Assembly: GCA_963727495.1 (NCBI GenBank)
Contig: CAVSGQ010000009.1
Location: 124,001 to 188,000, forward strand
Source of the DNA: Actinophytocola sp963727495
GTDB lineage: Bacteria; Actinomycetota; Actinomycetes; Mycobacteriales; Pseudonocardiaceae
DNA length: 64,000 nt
Reading direction: 5' to 3'
Part shown: piece by piece, positions 44,313 to 53,243 of the stretch
How positions within the stretch are numbered: the first letter of the stretch is position 1
Layout: each line of letters begins with the position of its first letter
Position numbers and translations under genes: made by a program
The notes under the pieces: generated by a model
Seen by the model: only the letters and a program-made list of their open reading frames with translations
Database searches by the model: none
Told to the model about the DNA's origin: nothing

Positions 44313-45551
44313 GTGGAGATCGTTCACGAGACCGTGCACCGGGGCCGGTGGACGCGCGCCGACCGCGCCGCCGGGCTCTGGCCGCGGCTGCCCTTCGAGG
44401 TGCCGCCGGGCTGCGCCGCGGTCGAGGTCGAGCTCGACGTCGACGGTCCGCGGGCGGTGATCGATCTGGGCTGCGAGGGCGCCGCGGGCTGGCGCGGCTG
44501 GTCCGGCGGGGCCCGCACCCGGTACGCGATCACGCCCGCCGCCGCGACGCCCGGCTACCTGCCGGGCGAGCCGGAACCCGGGCAGTGGCACGTGATCGCC
44601 GGCCTGCACCGGGTACCGGAGTCCGGAGTGGACTACACGGTCACGGTGCGCACCGGCGGCTCCCCGCTGGTCGAACCGTCCCGGCCGGCACCGCCGGTGC
44701 CCGAACGGCCGCCGCGCCGCGCGCTGCCGGCGGCCGCGGGCCTGCGCTGGGTCGCGGCCGACCTGCACGCGCACACGCTGCACTCCGACGGCACGCTGAC
44801 CGTGCCCGAGCTCGCCGCGCTGGCCGTGGCGAGCGGGCTCGACGCGCTCGCGGTCACCGACCACAACACCGTCGCCCACCACGCCGAGCTCGCCGGGGCC
44901 GGCCGGCGCTACGGCGTCGCGCTGATCCCCGGGCAGGAGGTCACCACCGAGTACGGGCACGCCAACGCGTTCGGCGACATCGGCTGGGTCGACTTCCGGG
45001 AGCCGGCCGCGGACTGGGTGTCCACCGTGGCCGCGCGCGGCGGGCTGCTGTCGGTCAACCATCCGCTCGCCGCCGACTGCGCGTGGCGCCATCCGCTGCC
45101 GGTCCGCCCGCCGCTCGCGGAGGTGTGGCACACCTCGTGGCTCTCGCCGACCTGGGGCGGCCCGGTGGCCTGGTGGCAGGCGTGGGGGAGCGCCACGACC
45201 CCGGTCGGCGGCAGCGACTGGCACCGCGACGACGGCGCCACCCGCCTCGGCGCGCCGACGACCTGGGTCGCCGTCGACTCCGCCGCCGACGGACCGGAGC
45301 TCGCCGGCGCCGTGCTCGACGGGCTGCGCGCGGGCCGCACCGCGGTGTCCGCGAACCGGGACGCGCCGGTGCTGCTGCCCGTCGGCGGGGAGCTGGTCGT
45401 GCTCGGCGCGCCCGGCGCGCTGGTGGTCGGCGGCGGTGAACGGCTCCCCGTCCATTCCGATCGGGACACGATCCCGGCGCCCGGTTCCGGCGGCCGGGTG
45501 CTGTGTGCGCACGACGGCAGCGTGCTGGCCCTGTCCGCCGCGCCGCGGTGA
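44313..45551 (+). CDS. CehA/McbA-like PHP domain metallohydrolase
   Basis: A protein of 412 residues. It has an N-terminal beta-rich domain (about residues 1-135), then a PHP domain with the metal motifs DLHAHTLHSDG, TDHNTV, EYGHANAF, VNHPLA and GGSDWHRD. This pattern is typical of CehA/McbA-type metallo-phosphoesterases/hydrolases. The substrate cannot be read; the gene lies directly upstream of an ABC importer, so a phosphorylated or esterified imported compound is possible. The GTG at 44313 is likely leaderless (TATCGG at 44303). Confidence 0.85.
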   Translation: MEIVHETVHRGRWTRADRAAGLWPRLPFEVPPGCAAVEVELDVDGPRAVIDLGCEGAAGWRGWSGGARTRYAITPAAATPGYLPGEPEPGQWHVIAGLHRVPESGVDYTVTVRTGGSPLVEPSRPAPPVPERPPRRALPAAAGLRWVAADLHAHTLHSDGTLTVPELAALAVASGLDALAVTDHNTVAHHAELAGAGRRYGVALIPGQEVTTEYGHANAFGDIGWVDFREPAADWVSTVAARGGLLSVNHPLAADCAWRHPLPVRPPLAEVWHTSWLSPTWGGPVAWWQAWGSATTPVGGSDWHRDDGATRLGAPTTWVAVDSAADGPELAGAVLDGLRAGRTAVSANRDAPVLLPVGGELVVLGAPGALVVGGGERLPVHSDRDTIPAPGSGGRVLCAHDGSVLALSAAPR

Positions 45552-45667
45552 CTCTCCGCTGGCCTTGATAGTAAGCCGCGGGTGATACAAGATTTCGACA
45601 TATTCGGACCGTGGTTGGTGAGTTGTCCCCCACCGACTCAGCTCGACGACGAGAAGAGGTGCCGACC

Positions 45668-47064
45668 ATGCGACGCAAGGCCCTGCCGGCGGTGGTCGTG
45701 TCCGCGACGCTGGTGCTGTCCGGCTGCCTCGGCCAGCAGCAGGACTCGGACACCGGCAAGAACGCCGACGCCAAGAAGGTCACGCTCACGATCACCTCCA
45801 ACGCGGTCGAGGGCGGCAAGAACGACCAGGGCGCCAAGTGGATCAACGACTGGGTGATCCCGGAGTTCACCAAGCGGCAGAAGGACAAGGGCGTCGACGT
45901 CACGGTCAAGTTCGACGGCGTCGGCGTGGACGACGACGAGTACAAGGCCAAGATCGCACTCGACTTCGGCACCGACATCGGCGGCGACATCGTCGAGATC
46001 GACGGCATCTGGCTCGGCGAGTTCGCCCAGGGCGGCCAGATCCGCCCGCTCGACGACGTGGTCGGCAAGGACGAGGTGGACGCCTGGGACGGCTGGGAGC
46101 AGATCCCCGACGCCGTCCAGCAGCTCGCCACCTTCGAGGGCAAGCGCTACGGCGTCCCGCAGGGCACCGACGGGCGGGTGCTGTTCTTCAACAAGAAGCT
46201 GTTCGCCAAGGCCGGCCTGCCCGAGGACTGGCAGCCGACCAGCTGGGACGACATCACGGCGGCGGCCGTGTCGCTGAAGTCGCTGCCCGGGGTCACCCCG
46301 ATCCAGCTCAACGCCGGCACCGCGATGACCGAGGCGACGACCATGCAGGGCGTGCTGCCGCTGCTCGCGGGCGCCGGCTCGGAGATCTACGCGGACGGCA
46401 AGTGGCAGGGCGACACCGAGGACATGAAGGCCGTGCTCGACTTCTACCAGCGGGTCTACCGGGGCGGGCTGGGCGACCCGGTGCTGCAGCAGGAGGCCAA
46501 GGGCCGGGACAAGTCGTTCGAGGAGTTCGCGCAGAACAAGATCGGCATCCTGATGGAGAGCGACTACTTCTGGCGCTCGGTGGTCGACCCGGCCGACGGC
46601 GTGGCGAAGATGCCCGACCGGGACACCGCTGTGGGCTGGGCGAAGATCCCGGCCATGGCGCCGGGGTCCGGTGTGGACGGCCAGGACTTCGTGAGCATGT
46701 CCGGCGGCGGCATCCGGGTGATCAACCCGAAGACGGACTACCCGCAGCAGGCCTGGGAGCTGCTGCAGTTCATGAACTCCGCCGACGCGGTCAAGGCCTA
46801 CCTGGGTGACTCGGCGCAGATCACCCAGCGCGAGGACGTCAACGCGAGGTCCTCGCGGGCGACTCGATGCTGAACTTCATCGCCACCGAGGTGCTGCCGA
46901 TCACCCGGTACCGGCCGGGCCTCGCGGACTACCCGAAGGTGTCCTCCGCGCTGCAGCAGGCGACCGCGGACGTGATCGCCGGCAGGACCGCCGACCAGGC
47001 GGCGTCGGCCTACCGGGACGCGCTCGCCAAGGCGGTCGGCGAGGACGCGGTCGCCGGTGGTTAG
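45668..47064 (+). CDS. ABC sugar transporter substrate-binding lipoprotein, frame broken by one deletion
   Basis: Solute-binding protein of the sugar/glycerol-phosphate type (family 1). The lipobox ends at Cys20 (TLVLSGC), and the mature protein begins with an extended Gln/Asp-rich linker. The typical GTDIGGDIVEIDGIWLGEFA is present. The frame breaks at about 46850 (AACGCGAGG lacks one base); the correct frame resumes at VLAGDSMLNFIATEVLP. Inserting one base gives 466 codons (465 residues). Stop is TAG 47062-47064. Upstream (45564-45590) an AT-rich promoter with partial dyad symmetry is seen. Confidence 0.87.
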
Positions 47065-47974
47065 CGCGCCGCCCGCCGAACCGGTGTCCCGGCGGGCCCC
47101 GCGCGGCCGGGACACCGCCGGGCTCGGCGTGGCCCGCGCGGTCGGTTTCGTCGCGCCCGCGCTGCTGCTGATCGGGCTGTTCCTGGTCTTCCCGGCACTG
47201 TGGACGATCTACATCGGGCTCACCGACTACGCGCTGACCGGCACCGCGTCGGTCTCGCCCGCGTTCGTCGGCCTCGGCAACTTCCTGGAGGCGCTGGACG
47301 ACGCGCTGTTCGGCAACGCGCTGTGGCTGACGCTGGTGTTCGTGATCGGCTCGGCGGTGCTCGGGCAGAACTTCCTCGGCTTCGCGCTGGCGTGGTTCCT
47401 GCGCGGCGCCCGGCCGGTGCTGCGCCGGGTGGTCGAGGGCTTCGTGCTGCTGGCGTGGATCCTGCCCAGCGTCGTGGTGGCCTACCTGTGGATCGCGGTG
47501 CTGGACCGCGACGGTGGCACGCTGGGCGCGCTGCTCGGCTCGCCGGGGACGGCCTGGCTGGTCGAGTACCCGATGGCGTCGCTGGTGGTGTTCAACACCT
47601 GGCGCGGCACGGCGTTCTCGATGATGCTCTACAGCTCGGCGCTGGCCGCGGTGCCGCCGTCGCAGCTGGAGACCGCGCGCACGGTCGGCGCGAGCGGTCT
47701 CCAGACCGTGCGGGACGTCGTGTTCCCGCACATCCGCGGGCACGTGCTGACCAACACGCTGCTCATCTCGCTGTGGACGGCCAACGACTTCACGCCGTTC
47801 CTGCTCACCGCGGGCGGGCCGAACCACGAGTCGGAGACGCTGCCGGTGTTCATCTACCGGCAGGCGATCTCGTCCGGCCGGCTCGGCTACGCCGCGGCGA
47901 TCTCGTTCCTGCTGCTTCTGGTGAACCTGGTCGTGGCGCTGAGCTACCTGCTGCTGCTCCGGAAGCGATCATGA
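47057..47974 (+). CDS. ABC sugar transporter permease (MalF/UgpA type)
   Basis: A protein of 305 residues with six membrane helices (first about residues 25-48). The EAA loop ETARTVGASGLQTVRDVVFPHI, which contacts the ATPase, lies near residue 200. The GTG at 47057 overlaps the binding protein gene by 8 bp. It forms the membrane channel together with the next gene. The substrate is not determined by sequence. Confidence 0.92.
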   Translation: MVSAPPAEPVSRRAPRGRDTAGLGVARAVGFVAPALLLIGLFLVFPALWTIYIGLTDYALTGTASVSPAFVGLGNFLEALDDALFGNALWLTLVFVIGSAVLGQNFLGFALAWFLRGARPVLRRVVEGFVLLAWILPSVVVAYLWIAVLDRDGGTLGALLGSPGTAWLVEYPMASLVVFNTWRGTAFSMMLYSSALAAVPPSQLETARTVGASGLQTVRDVVFPHIRGHVLTNTLLISLWTANDFTPFLLTAGGPNHESETLPVFIYRQAISSGRLGYAAAISFLLLLVNLVVALSYLLLLRKRS

Positions 47975-48792
47975 CCCCGCGGCAGGTGCTCCGGCGCACG
48001 GGCCACGTCGCGTTCATGGCGGTGGTGCTGGCGTTCTTCGCGGTGCCGATGCTGTGGCTCGCCTCGGCGCCGTTCGACTCCGATCCCGGGCTCGGGCTGC
48101 AGTGGCCGGACTGGACGCTGGCCAACTGGCGGGCCACGTTCTCCCATCCGTACGCGCTGGGCTCGCTGCTCAACTCGGTGGTGCTCTGCGTGGTGGCGAC
48201 CGCGGTGACGACAGCGCTGGCCACGCTCGCGGCGTACGCCCTGTCGCGGGTGCGCATCCCGGGGCGGGACGCGCTGCTGTACCTGCTGTTGCTGCTGTCC
48301 AGCGTGGTCACCGGGACCGCCGCGATGGTGCCGATCTTCGTGATGATGTTCCAGCTCGGCCTGATCAACTCCCAGTACGCGACGGGCCTGGTGATCGCCG
48401 GCGGCATGCTGCCCGCGGCGATCTTCATCCTGAAGGACTTCATCGACTCGGTGCCGCGGTCCTACGAGGAGTCGGCCCGGGTGTTCGGCGCGTCGCCGAC
48501 GCAGGTGCTGCTGCACGTCGTGCTGCCGGTGGCCCGGCCGGGCATCGCGACGATCACGGTGTGGGCGTTCGTGCAGGCGTGGGGGAACTTCCTGCTGCCG
48601 TTCCTGCTGCTGCGCGACATCGACGCGCAGCCGGCCGCGGTGCTGCTGAACACGATGAAGGACGAGGGCGGGAGCGCGAACCTGACGGTGATCCCGGTGT
48701 TCTCGCTGCTGTACGCGGTTCCGGTGGTGGCGCTGTACTTGTTCGTCAGCAAGCGGTACGGGTTCCGCTTCCACGGAGGGATCAAGGCCTGA
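47971..48792 (+). CDS. ABC sugar transporter permease (MalG/UgpE type)
   Basis: A protein of 273 residues with six membrane helices. The EAA loop ESARVFGASPTQVLLHVVLP lies near residue 170 and the protein ends in KRYGFRFHGGIKA, typical of MalG-type subunits. The ATG overlaps the previous permease stop (ATGA). Second half of the import channel. Confidence 0.92.
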   Translation: MTPRQVLRRTGHVAFMAVVLAFFAVPMLWLASAPFDSDPGLGLQWPDWTLANWRATFSHPYALGSLLNSVVLCVVATAVTTALATLAAYALSRVRIPGRDALLYLLLLLSSVVTGTAAMVPIFVMMFQLGLINSQYATGLVIAGGMLPAAIFILKDFIDSVPRSYEESARVFGASPTQVLLHVVLPVARPGIATITVWAFVQAWGNFLLPFLLLRDIDAQPAAVLLNTMKDEGGSANLTVIPVFSLLYAVPVVALYLFVSKRYGFRFHGGIKA

Positions 48793-49865
48793 TGGCGGGT
48801 GTCGAGCTGGCTGATCTGTCCACCGTGTACCCGAACGGGGTGCGCGCGGTGGACGCGCTGGACCTGTCGATCGCCGACGGCGAGTTCTTCGCGCTGCTCG
48901 GCCCGTCCGGGTGCGGGAAGACGACGCTGCTGCGCACGGTCGCCGGCCTGGAGCCTGCCTCGTCGGGCACGGTGTCCATCGGCGGCGCGGACGTGACCAG
49001 GACCGAGCCGGGCCGGCGGCGGGTGGCGATGGTGTTCCAGGACTACGCGCTGTTCCCGCACATGACGGTGGCGCAGAACATCGCCTACCCGCTGCGGGTG
49101 CGCCGGGCGTCCCGGTCGGCCCAGCAGGACGCCGCCGCGCGGACCTCCGCCGGCCTGGGTCTCGCCGGGCTGCTGGCCCGCCGCCCGGCCCAGCTCTCCG
49201 GCGGCCAGCAGCAGCGGGTGGCGCTGGCCCGCGCGATCGCGATGGAGGCCGACCTGCTGCTGCTGGACGAGCCGCTGTCCAACCTGGACGCGCGGCTGCG
49301 GCTGGAGGCGCGGACGTTCCTCAAGCGGCTGCAGCGCGAGCTGGGCCTGACGACCGTGTTCGTCACCCACGACCAGGCCGAGGCGCTCGCCCTGGCCGAC
49401 CGGATCGCGGTGATGTCCGACGGCCGGATCCGCCAGCTCGGCAGCCCGAAGGAGGTCTTCCAGCGGCCGGTGGACACGTTCGTGGCGAACTTCATCGGCT
49501 CGACGCCGATGAACCTGCTGGCAGGCACGGTCTCCGGCGGCCTGGTCGAGGTGGCGGGCGCGCGGCTGAAGCCGCCGCCGAACCTGGACCTGGCCGACGG
49601 GACGCCGGTGACCGCCGGCATCCGCCCGGAGTACCTGCGCGTCGCCCCGTCCGGCGACGGCATCACCGGCACCGTGTCGATCGTGGAGAACCTGGGCGTG
49701 ACGTCGCTGGTGACCCTGGAGTGCCCCGGCGACGTGCTCGTCGGCCTCACGGTCACCGAGCAGGACGAGCCCGCCGTCGGTGCCTCGGTCACCGCCGTCC
49801 CGGAGCCGGGCCGCCTGCTGGTCTACGACGCCGAGGGCGGGAAGCTGTTCGGGCCCGCACGCTGA
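48792..49865 (+). CDS. ABC transporter ATP-binding protein (UgpC/MsmK type)
   Basis: A protein of 357 residues. Walker A GPSGCGKTT, the Q-loop (MVFQDYALFPHM), the signature LSGGQQQRVALARA, Walker B LLLLDEP and the switch His in VFVTHDQAEA. A C-terminal TOBE/OB domain (about residues 240-355) is characteristic of the carbohydrate-type CUT1 importer ATPases. The ATG shares its first base with the last base of the permease stop. It energises the binding-protein importer of this operon. Confidence 0.93.
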   Translation: MAGVELADLSTVYPNGVRAVDALDLSIADGEFFALLGPSGCGKTTLLRTVAGLEPASSGTVSIGGADVTRTEPGRRRVAMVFQDYALFPHMTVAQNIAYPLRVRRASRSAQQDAAARTSAGLGLAGLLARRPAQLSGGQQQRVALARAIAMEADLLLLDEPLSNLDARLRLEARTFLKRLQRELGLTTVFVTHDQAEALALADRIAVMSDGRIRQLGSPKEVFQRPVDTFVANFIGSTPMNLLAGTVSGGLVEVAGARLKPPPNLDLADGTPVTAGIRPEYLRVAPSGDGITGTVSIVENLGVTSLVTLECPGDVLVGLTVTEQDEPAVGASVTAVPEPGRLLVYDAEGGKLFGPAR

Positions 49866-49915
49866 CCGTCCCGCGATGTGGGAATCGCGTGGACGACGCG
49901 TGATCTGATGGAGGT

Positions 49916-50542
49916 ATGGACTCCTCCACGGTGATCGCGTTCGTCGTGGCCTGCGTGGTGATCTCCGTCGTGCCCGGGCCCGACATGATGTTCATCATCG
50001 CCAACGGCATCGCCCGCGGCCGCGCGGCCGGCGTCGTGTCGGCTGTCGGCATGTCGACGGGGATCGCGGTGCACACGATCCTCGCCGCGCTCGGGCTGGG
50101 CGCGCTGCTGGCGGCCGCGCCGGTCGCCCTCGAGGCGGTGCGCATCGCCGGCGCGGTGTTCCTGGTCTACCTGGCGGTCAGCACGCTGCGCTCGGCGAAG
50201 GACCTCGCGTCGACCGCCCCGGCGCGCTTCGGCGGGCGGTCGCTGCGCCGCACGTTCGGGATGGCGGTGCTCACCAACCTGGCGAACCCGAAGGTCATCC
50301 TGTTCTACGTGGCGTTCTTCCCCCAGTTCCTGACCGTCGGCGGCTGGGCCACGCCGGTGCAGTTCCTGGCCATGGGCGCCATCCTGATCGTGACGGGCCT
50401 GAGCGTCGACGCGACCGTCGGCCTCGCCGCGGGCACGATGTCCGACCTGCTGCTGCGCCGGCCGGCCATCCAGCGCTGGCTCAACCGCGTGTCAGCCGCG
50501 ATCTTCGGCGGGCTGGCCGTCCGGCTGGTCGCCGACCGGTAG
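49916..50542 (+). CDS. LysE/RhtB family exporter
   Basis: A protein of 208 residues with five to six membrane helices. The N-terminal VVPGPDMMFIIANGIARGRAAG motif and NPKVILFYVAFFPQF are hallmarks of LysE/RhtB amino acid exporters. The substrate is unknown. The ATG at 49916 follows GGAGG. Its 3' end overlaps the convergent GNAT gene by 51 bp (50492-50542). Confidence 0.9.
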   Translation: MDSSTVIAFVVACVVISVVPGPDMMFIIANGIARGRAAGVVSAVGMSTGIAVHTILAALGLGALLAAAPVALEAVRIAGAVFLVYLAVSTLRSAKDLASTAPARFGGRSLRRTFGMAVLTNLANPKVILFYVAFFPQFLTVGGWATPVQFLAMGAILIVTGLSVDATVGLAAGTMSDLLLRRPAIQRWLNRVSAAIFGGLAVRLVADR

Positions 50543-51049
50543 CTCGCTGCGCAGCATCCGGTAGAGCACCTCGTCGCGCCACTCGCCGTCGCGGAAGCTG
50601 TAGCCGCGCAGCACCGCCTCGCGGACGAAGCCGACCTTCTCCAGGGCCCGCTGCTCGGCGAGGTTGCCTGCCTCAGTCCATGCCTGGATGCGGTTGACCG
50701 GGTGGTTCGCGAACAGGTACCTGGCGAGCAGCCGCTGGGCGGTCGTGCCGTGGCCCTTCCCGCGGAACGACGGCCAGAGGCTGATGCCGAACTCGATGAG
50801 ATGCGAGACCTGGCCGGTGCGCACCGTGTTCCAGGAGACGAACCCGAGCGTGGTGCGTTCCAGCTCGACGATCAGCACGCTCTTCTCGTCGCTCAGCAGC
50901 CGGTTGTCCGTCCACCGGCGGCGCCACACCGAGCCGTCGCCGAACCCGCCCCAGTTGAAGACCCCGATCGCGTCCGGGTCGTTGAACATCTCCTCCAGCG
51001 GGTCCAGGTCGGACTCCACGACCGGCCGCAGCCGCATCCCCTCGGTCAT
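50492..51049 (-). CDS. GNAT family N-acetyltransferase (RimJ/RimL-like)
   Basis: A protein of 185 residues. It has the acetyl-CoA motif RGKGHGTTAQRLLARYLF and the C-terminal NRIQAWTEAGNLAEQRALEKVGF, typical of the RimJ/RimL type. The substrate is unknown. The ATG is at 51049. The C-terminus overlaps the end of the LysE gene on the other strand by 51 bp. It is 45 bp from the second 162-bp element. Confidence 0.88.
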   Translation of the reverse strand: MTEGMRLRPVVESDLDPLEEMFNDPDAIGVFNWGGFGDGSVWRRRWTDNRLLSDEKSVLIVELERTTLGFVSWNTVRTGQVSHLIEFGISLWPSFRGKGHGTTAQRLLARYLFANHPVNRIQAWTEAGNLAEQRALEKVGFVREAVLRGYSFRDGEWRDEVLYRMLRSELPVGDQPDGQPAEDRG

Positions 51050-51094
51050 GCCGGCACCGTAGCCGGGCCGGCCGACCGGGGGCTCACGGATTTA

Positions 51095-51256
51095 GAGGTC
51101 GCGCAGATTGGCACGGCGGCGCCCGCCGCGCCGAGGTGGCGCCTCGCGACACCGCGCCGGCATCGAAGTACGGTCCAGTACGCCGACGCCGGCGCGGCAC
51201 CGCGATGCATCCACCTCGATCACGGCGGGCATCCACCAGCCAATCTGCGCGGCCTC
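51095..51256 (+). mobile_element. 162-bp palindromic MITE-like element, copy 2
   Basis: Identical to copy 1 except for a few bases at the very left terminus, and in the same orientation. Terminal inverted repeats: GAGGTCGCGCAGATTGGC at the left, complement of GAGGCCGCGCAGATTGGC at the right. It is flanked by TTA at 51092-51094 and TTA at 51257-51259; the right TTA is the complement of the OsmC stop codon TAA. No coding capacity; the interior forms one long imperfect hairpin. Confidence 0.85.
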
Positions 51257-51682
51257 TTACACCAGGGTGGCGTCCAGCGTGATCTTCGTGCCGGTCAGCG
51301 CCTGGGACACCGGGCAGTTCTTCTTGGCGTCCTCGGCGGCCGCGGCGAAGTCCTCCGCGCTGATGCCCGGGATGCTGGCGCGCACCGTGAGGTGGATGCC
51401 GGTGATGCCCTCACCCGGCTGGAACGTGACGTCGGCCTTCGTGTCGACGGTCGTGGGCGGGGTGCCCGCGCCCGCCAGACCGTGCGAGAGCGCCATCGAG
51501 TAGCACGTCGAGTGCGCTGCCGCGATCAGCTCCTCCGGGCTGGTCTTGCCGTTCGCCGCCTCCGCGCGGGACGGCCACGACACCGGGTACGAGCCGATGC
51601 CGGACGAGTCGAGCGACACCGTGCCGGAGCCGTCGAGCAGCGCGCCCTCCCAGTGGGCGTTGGCGGTGCGGGTGGTGGCCAT
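51257..51682 (-). CDS. osmC: OsmC/Ohr family peroxiredoxin
   Basis: A protein of 141 residues. Thiol peroxidase that detoxifies organic hydroperoxides. The two catalytic Cys are Cys60 (AAAHSTCYSMALS) and Cys123 (KKNCPVSQAL), the usual pair for OsmC/Ohr. The ATG at 51682 follows GAGGA. Its stop codon TAA is shared with the right target duplication of the second 162-bp element. OsmC rather than Ohr is my reading from length and sequence, but the sub-family is not certain. Confidence 0.92.
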   Translation of the reverse strand: MATTRTANAHWEGALLDGSGTVSLDSSGIGSYPVSWPSRAEAANGKTSPEELIAAAHSTCYSMALSHGLAGAGTPPTTVDTKADVTFQPGEGITGIHLTVRASIPGISAEDFAAAAEDAKKNCPVSQALTGTKITLDATLV

Positions 51683-51774
51683 GAGGTCCTCCTCGCGAGC
51701 GGTGGTCGGATGCCGACCGTCATCCTCGTCCAGCGGCGGCCGCGGTGCCCAGCCGGGGCGAGCCGCGCCCGGAC

Positions 51775-52371
51775 TCACCCACGAGCGGGCCTCCAGGCGT
51801 TGCCGGGTTCGACCAGCAGCCGTGGCATGACGGTGACCTCGAACGGCCGCACCGCGTGGAACTCCTCGTTCTCGGCGGTCAGCGCGACCTGCTCGTAGCG
51901 CCCGCCGCGGAGCTCGAACGCGACCAGGCTCGGGTGCTCGGCGTCCGGTTCGACGATCCAGTACGACTCGATGCCGAACGCCTCGTACTCCCGCTTCTTG
52001 GTGACGCGGTCCCGTTTCCGGGTGCTTCTCGACGCGACCTCGACGGCCAGCAGGGGCGGCTGCTCGACGAAGTCGGCGGCGTCGACCCACTTGCTCTCGA
52101 CGACCGCGACGTCGGGAATGCGCAGGTGGTCCTCGGCCATCGCGACGCCGGTCGGTCCGAGCACCTCGAGCCCGTCCGGGCAGTACGTGCCCAGCAGGAA
52201 GCCGAGCCTGAAGGCCACCCGGTTGTGGTTATTCAGCGGGGCGGCGGTCACCTCGAGCACCCCGGCCACCAGCTCGTACCGGTTGCCGTCGTCCGGCAGC
52301 CGCGTGAGGTCCTCGACCGTCAGCGGCCGATCCTCTCGCGGCCAGACCTCGCGCAACGTCATGACACTCAT
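51775..52371 (-). CDS. Uma2 family (DUF820) putative endonuclease
   Basis: A protein of 198 residues. PD-(D/E)xK fold of the Uma2/DUF820 type: IPDVAVVESK, then LAVEVASRSTRKRDRVTKKREYEAFGIESYWIVEP. Such families are abundant in actinobacteria and cyanobacteria; biochemical function is poorly known. An N-terminal VEDLTRLPDDGNRYELVAGVL is typical. The ATG at 52371 is chosen as first ATG; 52363 is an alternative. Confidence 0.88.
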   Translation of the reverse strand: MSVMTLREVWPREDRPLTVEDLTRLPDDGNRYELVAGVLEVTAAPLNNHNRVAFRLGFLLGTYCPDGLEVLGPTGVAMAEDHLRIPDVAVVESKWVDAADFVEQPPLLAVEVASRSTRKRDRVTKKREYEAFGIESYWIVEPDAEHPSLVAFELRGGRYEQVALTAENEEFHAVRPFEVTVMPRLLVEPGNAWRPARG

Positions 52372-52483
52372 CGTGCCTCCTCACGGATACCTCCGCCATG
52401 CTCATCGGGGAGCGAAACCGGAGCGGGTTCGCTCGCGTGTTCGATAACCTGGCAAGTATGGTCCGACGGGCGGCGCGGCGGGG

Positions 52484-53113
52484 TCACACAGGGGAGTCAT
52501 CTAGTACCGCTGGGTGGTCGGGGTCGTCGACCCGGACGCCGGTGTCCGCCGTGTGCAGCGGGCGCACCTCGGCGTCGTAGCGGGCGAACGCGGGCAGCGC
52601 CCAGGACTCGGTGAAGACCCTGGCCAGCGCGGGCCCGGACAGCCACAGGTGCACGGTGTGCTCGAACGCCAGGCCCCGGCCGAGCAGCAGCTCGCCGTCC
52701 AGCACCAGCACGCCGCCGGGCGGCAGGGTCTCGTAGCCCGCCCGGGTCGCCCGGTCGGTCCGGGCGTCCCACAGCGAGGGCAGCACCCGCCCGGTGCCGC
52801 CGGGGCCGAGCGGGGCCAGCACCTCGCGGGTCAGGCCGCCCGCGTCGAGCCAGTCGTCGTAGCGCGCGCCGGGGTCCTCGCGGCCGTGCTCGAACCGCAG
52901 CGAGGCGGGCCGCAGGAAGTCCCCGGCCGAGACCCGCAGCACCGGCCGCCCGCGCAGCCGCAGGGCCTCCGCGAGCCGGTCGCCGAGCGCGCCGGGACGG
53001 CTCGGCGGCGCGCCGTCGACGGCCACCCGGGTCCAGCCGCCGGCGGGCCGGGCGGCGACCAGCTCGGCCAGCTCCTCGACCAGCAGCTCGGGCGTCACGG
53101 GCCGGAATCTCAT
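52484..53113 (-). CDS. Uridine-kinase-like P-loop protein with degenerate Walker A
   Basis: A protein of 209 residues. It follows the uridine kinase/phosphoribulokinase layout: an N-terminal P-loop region VAVDGAPPSRPGALGDRL, DFLRPASLRFEHGREDP, PPGGVLVLDGELLLG and a C-terminal ARVFTESWALPAFARYDAEV. The normal GKS/T of the P-loop is replaced by GALGD, so nucleotide binding may be altered or lost. The start is uncertain (ATG 53113, ATG 53125). It is divergent from dnaE. Confidence 0.75.
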   Translation of the reverse strand: MRFRPVTPELLVEELAELVAARPAGGWTRVAVDGAPPSRPGALGDRLAEALRLRGRPVLRVSAGDFLRPASLRFEHGREDPGARYDDWLDAGGLTREVLAPLGPGGTGRVLPSLWDARTDRATRAGYETLPPGGVLVLDGELLLGRGLAFEHTVHLWLSGPALARVFTESWALPAFARYDAEVRPLHTADTGVRVDDPDHPAVLDDSPV

Positions 53114-53243
53114 GGTCCCGATCATGACACCGGCCCGGAATTGTCGGTGCCACGCGGTAGAAAACACCCATGCCCGCGAAGCACGCCGACACGCCCCGAC
53201 CGTTCGTTCATCCCGTCGTCGACCCGTCGTAGGGTGGTGCCTC

